Source: JACDDK01 sp038198445
GTDB taxonomy: Bacteria; Actinomycetota; Rubrobacteria; Rubrobacterales; Rubrobacteraceae
Length of the DNA: 55,651 nucleotides
NCBI GenBank assembly: GCA_038198445.1
Contig: JBBPZZ010000139.1
Span: forward strand, 1 to 55,651
Direction: 5' to 3'
Shown here: positions 8,320 to 16,873 of the stretch, piece by piece
Numbering within the stretch: position 1 is the first letter of the stretch
Layout of the letters: every line of letters starts with the position of its first letter
Notes under the pieces: model-generated
The model's input: the letters and a program-made list of their open reading frames with translations, nothing else
Databases searched by the model: none
Told to the model about the DNA's origin: nothing
Program-made: the position numbers and the translations under genes

Positions 8320-8355
8320 CAACCTCGGATATGCCAATCCTAGTTGCGTGGGCGG

Positions 8356-8631
8356 CTAACGCTTCCCCTGGTTCGGATCGAGGTCTCCGGAGCTGAAGTC
8401 CGATTGGAGATTTTCGCGGGCCGCGTGAACCAATTCGGGGCGCGCGCAGATCTCCTCGACCTCGGAAGCGGAGACGTTTCGCCGCACGTACTCCTCCTGG
8501 ACAACATCGGCCAGATGAGCGCCCTCTCCTACCCGGTGGCTGATGTATTCGAGGACTTTCTGCTCACGCGCGGAGGGCTGATTCCTTCCGAAGAGCCGGT
8601 CCCAGAAGGACCTCTTTCTCTCCTCTGCCAT
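8356..8631 (-). CDS. Conserved-looking hypothetical protein
   Basis: A 91-residue soluble protein, rich in charged residues, with an apparent helical core (REQKVLEYISHRVGEGAHLADVVQEEYVRRN) and a second helix starting SASEVEEICARPELV. No family recognised. The ATG start follows a purine-rich stretch (AGGAGAC). It stands alone between the FmdB gene and the GNAT gene, all on the same strand. Confidence 0.65.
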   Translation of the reverse strand: MAEERKRSFWDRLFGRNQPSAREQKVLEYISHRVGEGAHLADVVQEEYVRRNVSASEVEEICARPELVHAARENLQSDFSSGDLDPNQGKR

Positions 8632-8712
8632 ATCTGTCTCCTAACCGGTAGAGATATACCCTAGGAAGGAGTTTAGCGGGTCTCCGTCTCCCCGTATAGG
8701 GCGGCCTCTACG

Positions 8713-9228
8713 TCAGGGACCATCCGCGAGATCCATCAGCCCTTCTCCGGTGAGGCGATAGACCGTCCAGTCTTTCAGCGGTGTCGCGCCCAGGCTTCTG
8801 TAGAAACCTATGGAGGGCTCGTTCCAGTTCAGTACCGACCACTCCAGCCGTCCGCAATCGCGTTCTTTCACCAGCCGCGCCAGGTGCGCGAACAGCGCCC
8901 GGCCAATACCCGCTCCGCGATGCTCCGGCCGCACGTAGAGGTCCTCAAGGTAGATCCCCGGCCGTCCCAGGAACGTCGAGAAGTTGTGGAAGAACAGCGC
9001 GAACCCCGCGGGCTCTTCGCCCACGGACGCAACCACAACCTCCGCCACCGGTCGCTCCCCGAAGAGTGAATCCCGAAGCCCCTCTTCGGTGGCGACGACC
9101 TCGTGAGAGAGGCGCTCGTACTCGGCCAGTTCCCGGATGAACTCAAGGATCTGGGGCACGTCCCCGCCGGTGGCCGGGCGTATAGTAAGCTGCAACGCCG
9201 GGTATCGGCTAGACGCGCGCGCCGACAA
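8713..9228 (-). CDS. GNAT family N-acetyltransferase
   Basis: A single GNAT domain: beta-strand IRPATGGDVPQILEFIRELAEYE at the N-terminus, the acetyl-CoA binding loop RPEHRGAGIGRALFAHL in the middle, and NEPSIGFYRSLGATPL near the end. The sequence resembles spermidine/spermine-type (SSAT-like) acetyltransferases, but the substrate cannot be read. It overlaps the end of asd, so it is probably the last gene of the methionine operon. Both possible starts are TTG: the one at 9228 lies inside asd, and the one at 9195 gives MQLTIRPAT, which fits the family better. Confidence 0.85.
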   Translation of the reverse strand: MSARASSRYPALQLTIRPATGGDVPQILEFIRELAEYERLSHEVVATEEGLRDSLFGERPVAEVVVASVGEEPAGFALFFHNFSTFLGRPGIYLEDLYVRPEHRGAGIGRALFAHLARLVKERDCGRLEWSVLNWNEPSIGFYRSLGATPLKDWTVYRLTGEGLMDLADGP

Positions 9229-10174
9229 GTGACTCAGCGATCTGGACGGCGTTCGTGGCCGCTCCTTTTAAGAGGTTGTCGGCGACGCACCAGTATTGGA
9301 TCACGTTCCCCTCCACGCGCACGCGCCCGACGTAGGTCCCCTCTTCCCCGGCGGCCTCAAGCGGCGTCGGGTAGTCCGAGGCGTCCCCGGAGAAGACCAC
9401 ACCTGGCGCGTCGCGAAGCGCGTCGAGAACCTCCGGCAGCGTGACCTCGCGTTCCGTCTCGACGTAGACGCTCTCGGCGTGGCCGGTGTGGACGGGGATA
9501 CGGACGGTGGTCGCGTACACGTCGAGGTCCGGGAGGCCGAGGATCTTACGCGACTCCTCACGCATCTTCGTCTCCTCCGTGGTGTAGCCGTCCTCTCCCA
9601 CGCTCCCGATCAGGGGTATCGCATTCCCGGCGATGGGCTTCGGGTAGACGTCCTCCCGATCGTTCTCCAGCGCGTCCACGCCGCTCCTCCCCGACCCGGA
9701 GACAGCCTGATATGTCGAGACGACGACTTTCTTCAACCCGAACTCGCGGGCGAGCGGGGCAAGCGTGACGACCATCTGGATCGTTGAGCAGTTCGGGTTA
9801 GCGATGAGGCCGCCGTGCTCCCGCGCGGATTCCGCATTCACCTCCGGCACGACGAGCGGCACGTCCGGTTCGAGCCGGAAGTCGCTGCCGTTATCTATGA
9901 CGACGGCGCCCCGGCTGATGGCCTCCTGGGCGAGTTGAACCGCCGCGCCTTTCTCGCCCTCGGTCCCGGCGAAGAGCGCGATGTCCACGCCGTCGAAAGC
10001 CTCCGGCTCCGCGACGCCGACCTCGAAGGTCTCTCCAGCCAGGACGGAGCGCCGGGCACTGCGAGCCAGGATGCGTAACTCTCTTATTGGAAACTCTCTG
10101 CGTCGCAACTCCGAGACAATCCGTTCCCCGACGAGGCCCGCGCCTACGACTGCTACCGTGTATCCATCGTTCAT
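9209..10174 (-). CDS. asd: Aspartate-semialdehyde dehydrogenase
   Basis: NADPH-dependent reduction of aspartyl phosphate to aspartate semialdehyde. The 321-residue protein has an N-terminal Rossmann motif VAVVGAGLVGERIV, the active-site cysteine in NPNCSTIQMV (about 129), the QAVSGSGRSG loop and the catalytic-site segment VRIPVHTGHAESV. It starts 1 bp after the hom stop and is the fifth gene of the SAM-riboswitch operon. With lysC and hom it supplies homoserine to MetX. Confidence 0.95.
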   Translation of the reverse strand: MNDGYTVAVVGAGLVGERIVSELRRREFPIRELRILARSARRSVLAGETFEVGVAEPEAFDGVDIALFAGTEGEKGAAVQLAQEAISRGAVVIDNGSDFRLEPDVPLVVPEVNAESAREHGGLIANPNCSTIQMVVTLAPLAREFGLKKVVVSTYQAVSGSGRSGVDALENDREDVYPKPIAGNAIPLIGSVGEDGYTTEETKMREESRKILGLPDLDVYATTVRIPVHTGHAESVYVETEREVTLPEVLDALRDAPGVVFSGDASDYPTPLEAAGEEGTYVGRVRVEGNVIQYWCVADNLLKGAATNAVQIAESLVGARV

Positions 10175-10175
10175 G

Positions 10176-11261
10176 TTAGCGGTCCTTCCCGTCGTCTTCT
10201 ATCGCCTTGTGCGCTATGTCGAGCAGGTCCCAGACTACGCCGCTCGCGGTTCGTTCTGGGCCAGCGCCGGGGCCGCGTATGGTGAGGGTAACATCCGAGT
10301 AGCGGCGGGTTCGGAAGTCGAAGACGTTCTCCGGGCCGCTGATCGGCCCGAACGGGCTCTCGACCGGCTCGTCCACCAGACCAACCTCGACCGTCCCTTC
10401 CTTCGGGATGCGCGTAAGGTAGCGCAGCATGTGATGCTCTTCAACGGCCAGCAGCCGCTCGGCGAACGCCTCGTCGGCCTCGGGAAGCCGCCCCATGAAC
10501 TCTTCGAGGGATACATCTTCGAGTCCCTCCGGGACCAGCGATTGGTAGGGGATCTCCCCCGGTTCAATCGCGCGGCCCATCATGCGGGCCAGGATGATCG
10601 CCTTTCGCGCCACGTCCAGACCGGAGAGGTCGTCGCGCGGGTCCGGCTCCGCGTAGTGCAGCGCCACCGCCTCCTTCACCGCCTCGGAGAAAGACTTCCC
10701 GCCTTCGACGGCGCTCATGACGAAGCCGAGAGTACCGCTCGGGCTCGCCTGGATCTCCAGGACCTCGTCTCCGCCTTCGATGAGCCCGCCGAGCGTCGAG
10801 ATAATGGGCATCCCGGCGCCGACGGTCGCCTCGTGCCAGAGACGATCCGGGATCATGCGTACCAGTTGCTCGTACTGCTCCGTGCTACCGGAGAGCGGTC
10901 CTTTATTGGAGAGAACCAGGTACGAACCGTTCTGGATGCCGATCAGGTCCAGGTCGAACGTGCCGCCATGCACGGCAACGTCCACGACCACGCGGGTCGT
11001 ACCCGGCGCGGGCTCCGAGCGCAGCACGTCCTCCAGCGGCTCCGCGCCGAGGTCCGCGAGCCTGCCCCCTTCCTCTTTCAGGCGGACGGCCTGCGGCAGC
11101 AGGTCCTCGCCAACAAGCGCCCCGGAGGTGTCCGAGACCGCCCGGTAGCTGACCAGGAGGTTGTGACGCTCCAGCCATTGTTTGCGTTCTTCCAGGACGA
11201 TCTGGACGATGGCCCGTCCGACGTGTCCCATCCCGATCTGGACTATCTCCAGGCGCTTCAC
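10176..11261 (-). CDS. hom: Homoserine dehydrogenase (short form, no ACT domain)
   Basis: Reduces aspartate semialdehyde to homoserine. The 361-residue chain has the nucleotide-binding GMGHVGRAIVQI at the start and the catalytic-domain blocks NKGPLSGS, EATVGAGMPII and DPRDDLSGLDVARKAIILARM. The C-terminal regulatory ACT domain found in about 430-residue homologues is absent, so allosteric threonine control is probably missing. The GTG start overlaps the lysC stop (GTGA). It lies inside the methionine operon. Confidence 0.93.
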   Translation of the reverse strand: MKRLEIVQIGMGHVGRAIVQIVLEERKQWLERHNLLVSYRAVSDTSGALVGEDLLPQAVRLKEEGGRLADLGAEPLEDVLRSEPAPGTTRVVVDVAVHGGTFDLDLIGIQNGSYLVLSNKGPLSGSTEQYEQLVRMIPDRLWHEATVGAGMPIISTLGGLIEGGDEVLEIQASPSGTLGFVMSAVEGGKSFSEAVKEAVALHYAEPDPRDDLSGLDVARKAIILARMMGRAIEPGEIPYQSLVPEGLEDVSLEEFMGRLPEADEAFAERLLAVEEHHMLRYLTRIPKEGTVEVGLVDEPVESPFGPISGPENVFDFRTRRYSDVTLTIRGPGAGPERTASGVVWDLLDIAHKAIEDDGKDR

Positions 11262-12481
11262 GCGACCTCCTCACCCACCGGGATGCCCGAAGAGATCAAA
11301 CCGGCGTGCAAAACCCGGAGCGCCTTTTCTCCCTGCTCGGCTGGCACGAAGAAAACCAGTCCCGCCGCCGCGTCCCCGGAGTGGAGGACCGCGATGTCCG
11401 CTTCTCGCAGACGCCGCGCGCCGCGGCTAATGTCCCCATTCTCGGGCCTGCCGATGCAAACCACCGAGGCCACGGCTCTCTCCCGGCCCTGGCTGCACGG
11501 TATCTCCATCGAAAGTCCGCGCCGAAGCGCCACGCAGCGAAGCCCTGGGCCGGACTCCTGCTCGGAGACGCGGGTTCCGGCGCACGAGAGGTTGAACGTG
11601 TTACGCACCCGGACGTCCAGCCTCGCTTCCGAGGCCGGCTCCATCGTCTTGTAGTGGAGGACTTTCGCCCCCAGGCCGGCGAAAATGCCCGCCTCGCGGT
11701 ACGAGAGCCGGGGCATCAGGGCGGCGTCGGGCACGAGGCGCGGGTCCGCATCCAGCACACCGTCCACGTCGGTCATGATCCAGACTTCTTCCGAACCGAG
11801 GGCGCGCCCGAGCACCGTCGCCGACAGGTCCGACCCACCGCGCCCGAGCGTGGTCTGCCATCCTTCCGGCGAACGGCCGCCATAACCCGGCACGACCGCC
11901 ACGATGCCCTCATTCAGGAGTGGTGTTAGCAGGCGCGAACATCGGTTCTTCGTCTCCGAGACGTTCACCTCCGCCTCGCCGAAATTAGAGTCGGTGGCTA
12001 TGGGGTCTTCGGCGGCGGCGGCAGGGATTCCCCGGCTCGCTATGGCGCCCGCGAGGATCTCAGCCGAGAGGCGCTCTCCGTAGACAGCGATCTCCGCCCG
12101 CCGCGCCGCCCGGTCCTCTACCTGAGCCTCGATAGCCTCTATCAGATTCTCTAGCAACTCGCGCACCCGCGCCTCTACTTTCGGAAGCCGGGCTTCGGAG
12201 ACGGCCTGGCGGGCCGCCCGGAGGTGCCTCTCCAGGAGCGTGTGGTGGAACTCGGCGATGGACCCCGCGTGATCCGGAGCGGTGGGAGTTCGGGTGTTCC
12301 GCCGTCTCATCGTCAGGTCGGCGAAGCGAAGCAGGACGTCAGTGGCGCCGCTCATCGCCGAGACGACCACGGTTACCGGCCTATCCTGCGCGGCCTCGGC
12401 GGCTATGCCGGCGGCGCGGACGAATTCCGCGCCGCCGCCGACGGAGGTGCCCCCGAACTTGATGACTAGGGGATGCTGCAA
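11258..12481 (-). CDS. lysC: Aspartate kinase
   Basis: First enzyme of the aspartate family pathway. N-terminal KFGGTSVG and the kinase-domain motifs GRGGSDLSAT and TDVDGVLDADPR are clear. The C-terminal third carries ACT-like segments (LDVRVRNTFN, LSMEIPCSQG, DIAVLHSGDAAAGLVFFVP), as expected for the about 400-residue form. The start is TTG. The gene sits 5 bp after metY and overlaps hom. Placement behind a SAM-I riboswitch means this aspartokinase should be repressed by SAM; whether other copies exist elsewhere cannot be seen. Confidence 0.94.
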   Translation of the reverse strand: MQHPLVIKFGGTSVGGGAEFVRAAGIAAEAAQDRPVTVVVSAMSGATDVLLRFADLTMRRRNTRTPTAPDHAGSIAEFHHTLLERHLRAARQAVSEARLPKVEARVRELLENLIEAIEAQVEDRAARRAEIAVYGERLSAEILAGAIASRGIPAAAAEDPIATDSNFGEAEVNVSETKNRCSRLLTPLLNEGIVAVVPGYGGRSPEGWQTTLGRGGSDLSATVLGRALGSEEVWIMTDVDGVLDADPRLVPDAALMPRLSYREAGIFAGLGAKVLHYKTMEPASEARLDVRVRNTFNLSCAGTRVSEQESGPGLRCVALRRGLSMEIPCSQGRERAVASVVCIGRPENGDISRGARRLREADIAVLHSGDAAAGLVFFVPAEQGEKALRVLHAGLISSGIPVGEEVA

Positions 12482-12486
12482 TTAGC

Positions 12487-13794
12487 TCACGCTCCGTTCA
12501 GTGCCTGATCCAGGTCGTAGAGGATGTCGTCGATGGACTCCAGACCAACGCTTAGCCGGATGTAGTCGTCCGTGACGCCCGTGGACTTCTGCTCCTCGGC
12601 GGAGAGTTGCGAGTGGGTCGTGGAGGCCGGATGTATGACCAGGCTCTTCGCGTCCCCGATGTTCGCCAGCAGGCTGTGAAGCTCCAATCGGTCGATGAAC
12701 TTCTTGCCGGCCTCAAGTGCACCCTCGATGCCGAAGCCGAGGATCGCGCCGAACATCCCGTCGCGGTGGTATTTCTTCGCCAGATCGTGCGAGGGGTGGT
12801 CCGAGAGTCCCGGATAGTTGACCCAATTTACCTTCGGGTGGTCCCGCAGGAACTCCGCGACGGCCATCGCGTTCTGGGAGTGGCGCTCCATCCGAAGCGG
12901 CAGCGTTTCGAGACCCTGCAGGAACAGGAAGCTGTGGAACGGCGAGAGGGCCGGGCCGTAATCCCTGAGCATCTGCACGCGGGCCTTCAGGATAAACGAA
13001 AGTTCGCCGAGGGTCGGGTAGAACTCCAGCCCGTGATACGAGGGGTCCGGCTCGGTGAACCCGGGGAACCGGCCGTTGTCCCACGGGAACTTGCCGCCGT
13101 CCACGATGATGCCGCCGATCGACGTGCCGTGACCGCCGATGAACTTCGTCGCCGAGTGAACCACGATGTCCGCGCCGTGCTTCAGGGGATTCACCAGATA
13201 AGGCGACGGGACGGTGTTATCCACGATGAGCGGGATGCCCGCCTCGTGCGCGATGGCCGCCGCCGCCTCGATATCCAGGGTATCGAGGGCGGGGTTGCCG
13301 ACGGTCTCGGCGTAGAGGGCCTTCGTCTTGTCCGTGATGGCCTGCCGGAAGCTCTCCGGGTCGCGGGAGTCGACGAACTTGACGTTTATGCCGATCTTGG
13401 GGAGCGTGTAGTGAAACAGGTTATAGGTACCGCCGTAGAGCGCCGCCGCGGAGACAATCTCATCCCCCGCCCCGGCTATATTCAGGATAGCCAGCGTCTC
13501 CGCCGCCTGCCCGGACGAAACCGCAAGCGCCCCGACGCCGCCTTCAAGGAGCGCGACGCGCTGCTCGAAGACGTCGTTGGTGGGATTCATGATACGCGTA
13601 TAGATATTGCCCGGTTCGGCGAGCGAGAAGAGGTTCGCCGCGTGATCCGTATCGTTGAAGACGTAGGACGTGGTCTGGTAGATCGGGACGGCCCTCGCGT
13701 TCGTCGCGGGATCCACCTCCTGACCCCCATGTAGCGCCAGGGTATCGAAACCCAGGTCTCTCTCCTGCGTCTTCTGGTCGGCGGTGTCAGTCAT
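12487..13794 (-). CDS. metY: O-acetylhomoserine aminocarboxypropyltransferase (sulfhydrylase)
   Basis: PLP enzyme of the Cys/Met metabolism family, 435 residues, making homocysteine directly from O-acetylhomoserine and sulfide. Visible are the opening DTLALHGGQEVDPATNARAV, YTRIMNPTND, and the PLP-lysine motif VVHSATKFIGGHG (about 220). The length and the long 'GFTEPDPSYHGL' insert fit MetY rather than MetB/MetC. It is 39 bp downstream of metX and 5 bp upstream of lysC. Confidence 0.95.
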   Translation of the reverse strand: MTDTADQKTQERDLGFDTLALHGGQEVDPATNARAVPIYQTTSYVFNDTDHAANLFSLAEPGNIYTRIMNPTNDVFEQRVALLEGGVGALAVSSGQAAETLAILNIAGAGDEIVSAAALYGGTYNLFHYTLPKIGINVKFVDSRDPESFRQAITDKTKALYAETVGNPALDTLDIEAAAAIAHEAGIPLIVDNTVPSPYLVNPLKHGADIVVHSATKFIGGHGTSIGGIIVDGGKFPWDNGRFPGFTEPDPSYHGLEFYPTLGELSFILKARVQMLRDYGPALSPFHSFLFLQGLETLPLRMERHSQNAMAVAEFLRDHPKVNWVNYPGLSDHPSHDLAKKYHRDGMFGAILGFGIEGALEAGKKFIDRLELHSLLANIGDAKSLVIHPASTTHSQLSAEEQKSTGVTDDYIRLSVGLESIDDILYDLDQALNGA

Positions 13795-13833
13795 TTGTTT
13801 CTCCCTTCGGTTGAGAGCTCCGGCTGTTAGCCG

Positions 13834-14979
13834 TCAGCCCCTGGTCTCTGTTTGCAGGAACGGCCCTATTGCCTCCCGCAGTTCGCTCCAGTCTTTCAGA
13901 AAGGCGTCGTGGCCGCTCAAAGTATCTATCTGCGCGTATTGTGCCCCGGCCCCCGCTCTTCGCGCCGCCTCCGCCGATGCCCGCACCTCGGCGGCCGGGA
14001 AGAGCCAATCGCTCGTTATACCTACGAACAGCACGTCGGCCTGGATCCTTGCATACGCCTCCTGGTCCGACTCGTATCCGGCGGCCACGTCGTAGAGGTC
14101 CATCGCCCGGAGCAGGTACAGATAGGAGTTGGCGTCGAAGCGCTCCACTATGTCCTTGCCCTGGTACTGCAAATAGCTCTCTATCTCGAATCTCCCGCCT
14201 AACTCCTCGTAGACCGCCGGACGGCTCGCGGGCCTTCGTCCGAACCGCTCCCACTGCCCGGCGGCGCTCTGGTAGGTCATCATGCCCGCCATCCGGGCGA
14301 TTGCCAGCCCATCTTCGGGAGTTCGTCCGGTGCCATAGTAGTCGCCGTTTTGCCAGTTCGGGTCAGCCATGATGGCGCGGCGACCGATCTCACTCATCCC
14401 CAATCCCTGCGGCCCGAGCGCTCCCGTGGCGGCGATCGGGATGGCTTTCTCCACGAATTCCGGGAACTCCACGGGCCACTCAAGCGCCTGCTGCCCACCG
14501 ATAGACCCGCCGATGACAACCTGGAGCCTCTTAACCCCAAGATCATCCAAAAGCCGCTTCTGCGCCCGGACTATGTCCCGGATCGTAAGTACCGGGAAGC
14601 CCGAACCATACGGGATGCCGGTACCGGGGTTCTCCGAAGCCGGCCCCGTGCTACCGGAGCAACCGCCAAGCACGTTGGAGCAGACTACGAAATATTCATC
14701 CGTGTCCAGGGCGCGGCCCGGCCCGACCATCGGGCTCCACCAGCCACCGCGGCGGTACGCCGTGCCTGGTTCTCCGGCGGCGTGCGAATCCCCTGTCAGG
14801 GCGTGGACGATGAGGACGGCGTTTTCGCCGGATACATCCAACTCGCCCCACGTTTCGTAGGCGAGCGTAACCTCTCGCAGCCCGCCGCCCAGTTCCGGCT
14901 CGAAAGAGCCTATACGGTGATGGAGTTTGCCCGGATGGGCCGGAGCGTGGCTAGCGCCGGCCCCTGGGTCTAGTGTCAT
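13834..14979 (-). CDS. metX: Homoserine O-acetyltransferase
   Basis: Alpha/beta hydrolase that acetylates (or succinylates) homoserine, 381 residues. Marks are HALTGDSHAAG, the nucleophile elbow GGSIGGQQALEW, and the late ...ITSDWLFP and DTLSGHDAFL blocks with the catalytic Asp and His. An ATG at 14979 is chosen; an in-frame TTG at 15006 overlaps the AAGGAGG ribosome site. The spacing from that site to the ATG is long (17 nt), so a nearer CTG cannot be excluded. First gene of the riboswitch-controlled operon. Confidence 0.94.
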   Translation of the reverse strand: MTLDPGAGASHAPAHPGKLHHRIGSFEPELGGGLREVTLAYETWGELDVSGENAVLIVHALTGDSHAAGEPGTAYRRGGWWSPMVGPGRALDTDEYFVVCSNVLGGCSGSTGPASENPGTGIPYGSGFPVLTIRDIVRAQKRLLDDLGVKRLQVVIGGSIGGQQALEWPVEFPEFVEKAIPIAATGALGPQGLGMSEIGRRAIMADPNWQNGDYYGTGRTPEDGLAIARMAGMMTYQSAAGQWERFGRRPASRPAVYEELGGRFEIESYLQYQGKDIVERFDANSYLYLLRAMDLYDVAAGYESDQEAYARIQADVLFVGITSDWLFPAAEVRASAEAARRAGAGAQYAQIDTLSGHDAFLKDWSELREAIGPFLQTETRG

Positions 14980-15092
14980 ACTCAGTAGTAATACAGCCTC
15001 CTTCAATGCGTCGCGTACTCACGTCAGACTTTCGCCAAAGGCGTAGTCTGCTCGCGCAACCCGCTCCGTAGAAGAGGCCGTTCGGCTCTTCC

Positions 15093-15208
15093 CACATCTT
15101 CCAGAACCTCTTGAGTCCTGCTGGACTTGGCACCTTGCGTTTGGCTTTCGCCTCTCTGCCGGTTGCCGCAGTTTCTCGGGGCCAGTTCCCTCCACCGCTC
15201 TAGATGCG
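15093..15208 (-). promoter_or_regulatory. SAM-I (S-box) riboswitch aptamer
   Basis: On the minus strand the conserved S-box core is read in order: GGTGGAGGGA-ACTGGCCC, GCGGCAACC, AAGGTGCCAAGTCCAGCAG, and closing GGAAGATG. The terminal P1 helix pairs CGCATCT (15208-15202) with AGATGTG (15099-15093) with one G-U. S-box aptamers bind S-adenosylmethionine and switch off methionine genes. The operon below it is metX-metY-lysC-hom-asd. Downstream of the aptamer two hairpins precede metX; no U-run terminator is seen, so control may act on translation. Confidence 0.92.
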
Positions 15209-15226
15209 AGTTAGCGCTAGACACGG

Positions 15227-15255
15227 ATGCTAAATCACGCGAGATTCGGCGTCAA
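15227..15255 (-). promoter_or_regulatory. Promoter of the methionine operon
   Basis: Minus strand TTGACG minus-35 (5 of 6), 17-bp spacer, TAGCAT minus-10 (4 of 6). The predicted start lies just ahead of the SAM-I aptamer, and the minus-35 sits about 9 bp beyond the proS stop, so the operon has its own promoter. Confidence 0.65.
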
Positions 15256-15263
15256 GAGCAAAA

Positions 15264-16694
15264 TCAGTAAGCGCGGGCGAATACCGCGGTCTTACCGGGC
15301 TTGCCGGAGACTATGTCTCCCCCTTCTTGCCGCTCGAACGGAAGGAGACGGATGGTCGCCTTGGTGTCTTCTTTGATCTTCGCCTCGGTCTCCCCGGTGC
15401 CATCCCACGGGGCCACGACGAAGCCGCGTTTCTCGGCAATGATCTCCTTGAACTCCTCGTAAGTCCCGGCCTGGCGGGTGTTGTCGTGCCGGAAGGAGGA
15501 GGCCTGCCGGAGCATGTTCTCCTGGATCTCGCCCATCAACTCCCGCAACCGCTCCGCGAGCCTCTTCCGCTCCACGAATTCCTTCTCCCCCGTATCCCGG
15601 CGCACGAGCACCGCCTGATCTTTTTCGATGTCTTTTGGCCCCAGTTCCACGCGCACCGGCACACCTCGAAGCTCGTGTTCGTTGAACTTCCAGCCGGGCG
15701 AGTGCTCTTCATCGAGGTCCGCCTCCATGCGAAGCCCGGAGTCTCTTAGCTCGTTGAACAGAGCCTCGGCCGCCCGGCGCACCTCACCCTTGTTGTTGCC
15801 GCGCCAGATCGGCACCACGACCGCCTGCGTGGGCGCTATCCGAGGCGGTATCTTGAGCCCCCGGTCGTCGCCGTGGACGAGTATGAGCCCGCCGATAGTC
15901 CGCGTCGAGAAGCCCCACGATGTCTGGAACGGATACACCCGGTCCTGGTTCTCGTCGAGGAAGGTGATGTCGAAGGCACGGGCGAAGTTCTGCCCCAGGT
16001 CGTGGCTGGTGGCGGCCTGGAGGGCGCGTCCGTCGCCCATTAGAGCCTCGCAGGTGAAGGTCTCCACGGCTCCGGCGAAGCGTTCAGAGGGACTCTTTAC
16101 GCCGGTCAGGACGGGTATGGACATCGCCTCGTGAAAGCAGTCCCGATAGACGTTGAGCATCTGGAGCGTCTCGGCCCGTGCCTCTTCCGCGGTGGCGTGG
16201 ACGGTGTGGCCCTCCTGCCAGAGAAACTCGGAGGTGCGGAGGAAAGGTCGGGTTACCTTCTCCCAGCGCAGGACATTGCACCACTGATTTATGAGTACAG
16301 GGAGGTCGCGGTAGCTCTGGATCCAATTCCGGTAGAAGTCGCAGATTATACTCTCGGAGGTCGGACGGATGGCGAGCCTCTCCTCTAACTCCTCCCTGCC
16401 CCCTATCGTCACCCACGCGAGCTCCGGGTCGAAGCCTTCTACGTGCTGGGCCTCCTTCTTTATGTAGCTCTCGGGGATGAGTAGAGGGAAGTAAGCGTTC
16501 TTGTGGCCCGTCGCCTTGAAGCGGTCATCCAGGTCGCGCTGGATCCGCTCCCAGATCTCAAACCCGTAAGGTCGTATGGCGAAAGTCCCGCGCACGGGAC
16601 CGTAGTCCGCCAGCTTCGCCATCCGCACGAGCTGCAAGTACCATTTGCTCGGGTCTTCACTCTTCTTGGTTAGCTTCTCGACTGCTTCCGTCAC
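15264..16694 (-). CDS. proS: Prolyl-tRNA synthetase, archaeal/eukaryotic type
   Basis: Class II synthetase, 476 residues. It lacks the editing insertion of the standard bacterial enzyme, has KWYLQLVRMAKLADYGPVRGTFAIRPYG at the start, motif 2/3 blocks (LRWEKVTRPFLRTSEFLWQEGHT, GLILVHGDDRGL) and ends FARAY with the terminal tyrosine of the archaeal/eukaryotic type. The GTG at 16694 is preferred: it is preceded by AGAAAGG at proper spacing, while an upstream TTG at 16712 lies before that site. Type-3 ProS occurs in some bacteria; this copy is single within the window. Confidence 0.96.
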   Translation of the reverse strand: MTEAVEKLTKKSEDPSKWYLQLVRMAKLADYGPVRGTFAIRPYGFEIWERIQRDLDDRFKATGHKNAYFPLLIPESYIKKEAQHVEGFDPELAWVTIGGREELEERLAIRPTSESIICDFYRNWIQSYRDLPVLINQWCNVLRWEKVTRPFLRTSEFLWQEGHTVHATAEEARAETLQMLNVYRDCFHEAMSIPVLTGVKSPSERFAGAVETFTCEALMGDGRALQAATSHDLGQNFARAFDITFLDENQDRVYPFQTSWGFSTRTIGGLILVHGDDRGLKIPPRIAPTQAVVVPIWRGNNKGEVRRAAEALFNELRDSGLRMEADLDEEHSPGWKFNEHELRGVPVRVELGPKDIEKDQAVLVRRDTGEKEFVERKRLAERLRELMGEIQENMLRQASSFRHDNTRQAGTYEEFKEIIAEKRGFVVAPWDGTGETEAKIKEDTKATIRLLPFERQEGGDIVSGKPGKTAVFARAY

Positions 16695-16873
16695 GTGGAA
16701 CCTTTCTCTCAATACGAGTTGCAGATTGAAGAGAAGTATAGCGTCACGTTCCGAAGCCTAGATACAGGGGAAGTTCTCAGGAAGAGCGTCCCCTACCAGC
16801 GAAACCAGAAAACCCTATCCCAGAGTGTGGCGGGCATGGGCCGAACGAGCCCGGCAGGGGCGCTCTTTAGCCT

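Noticed and set aside
9981..11654. 557-codon plus-strand ORF opposite asd, hom and lysC
   Set aside because: Spans three genes that are clearly coding on the other strand.
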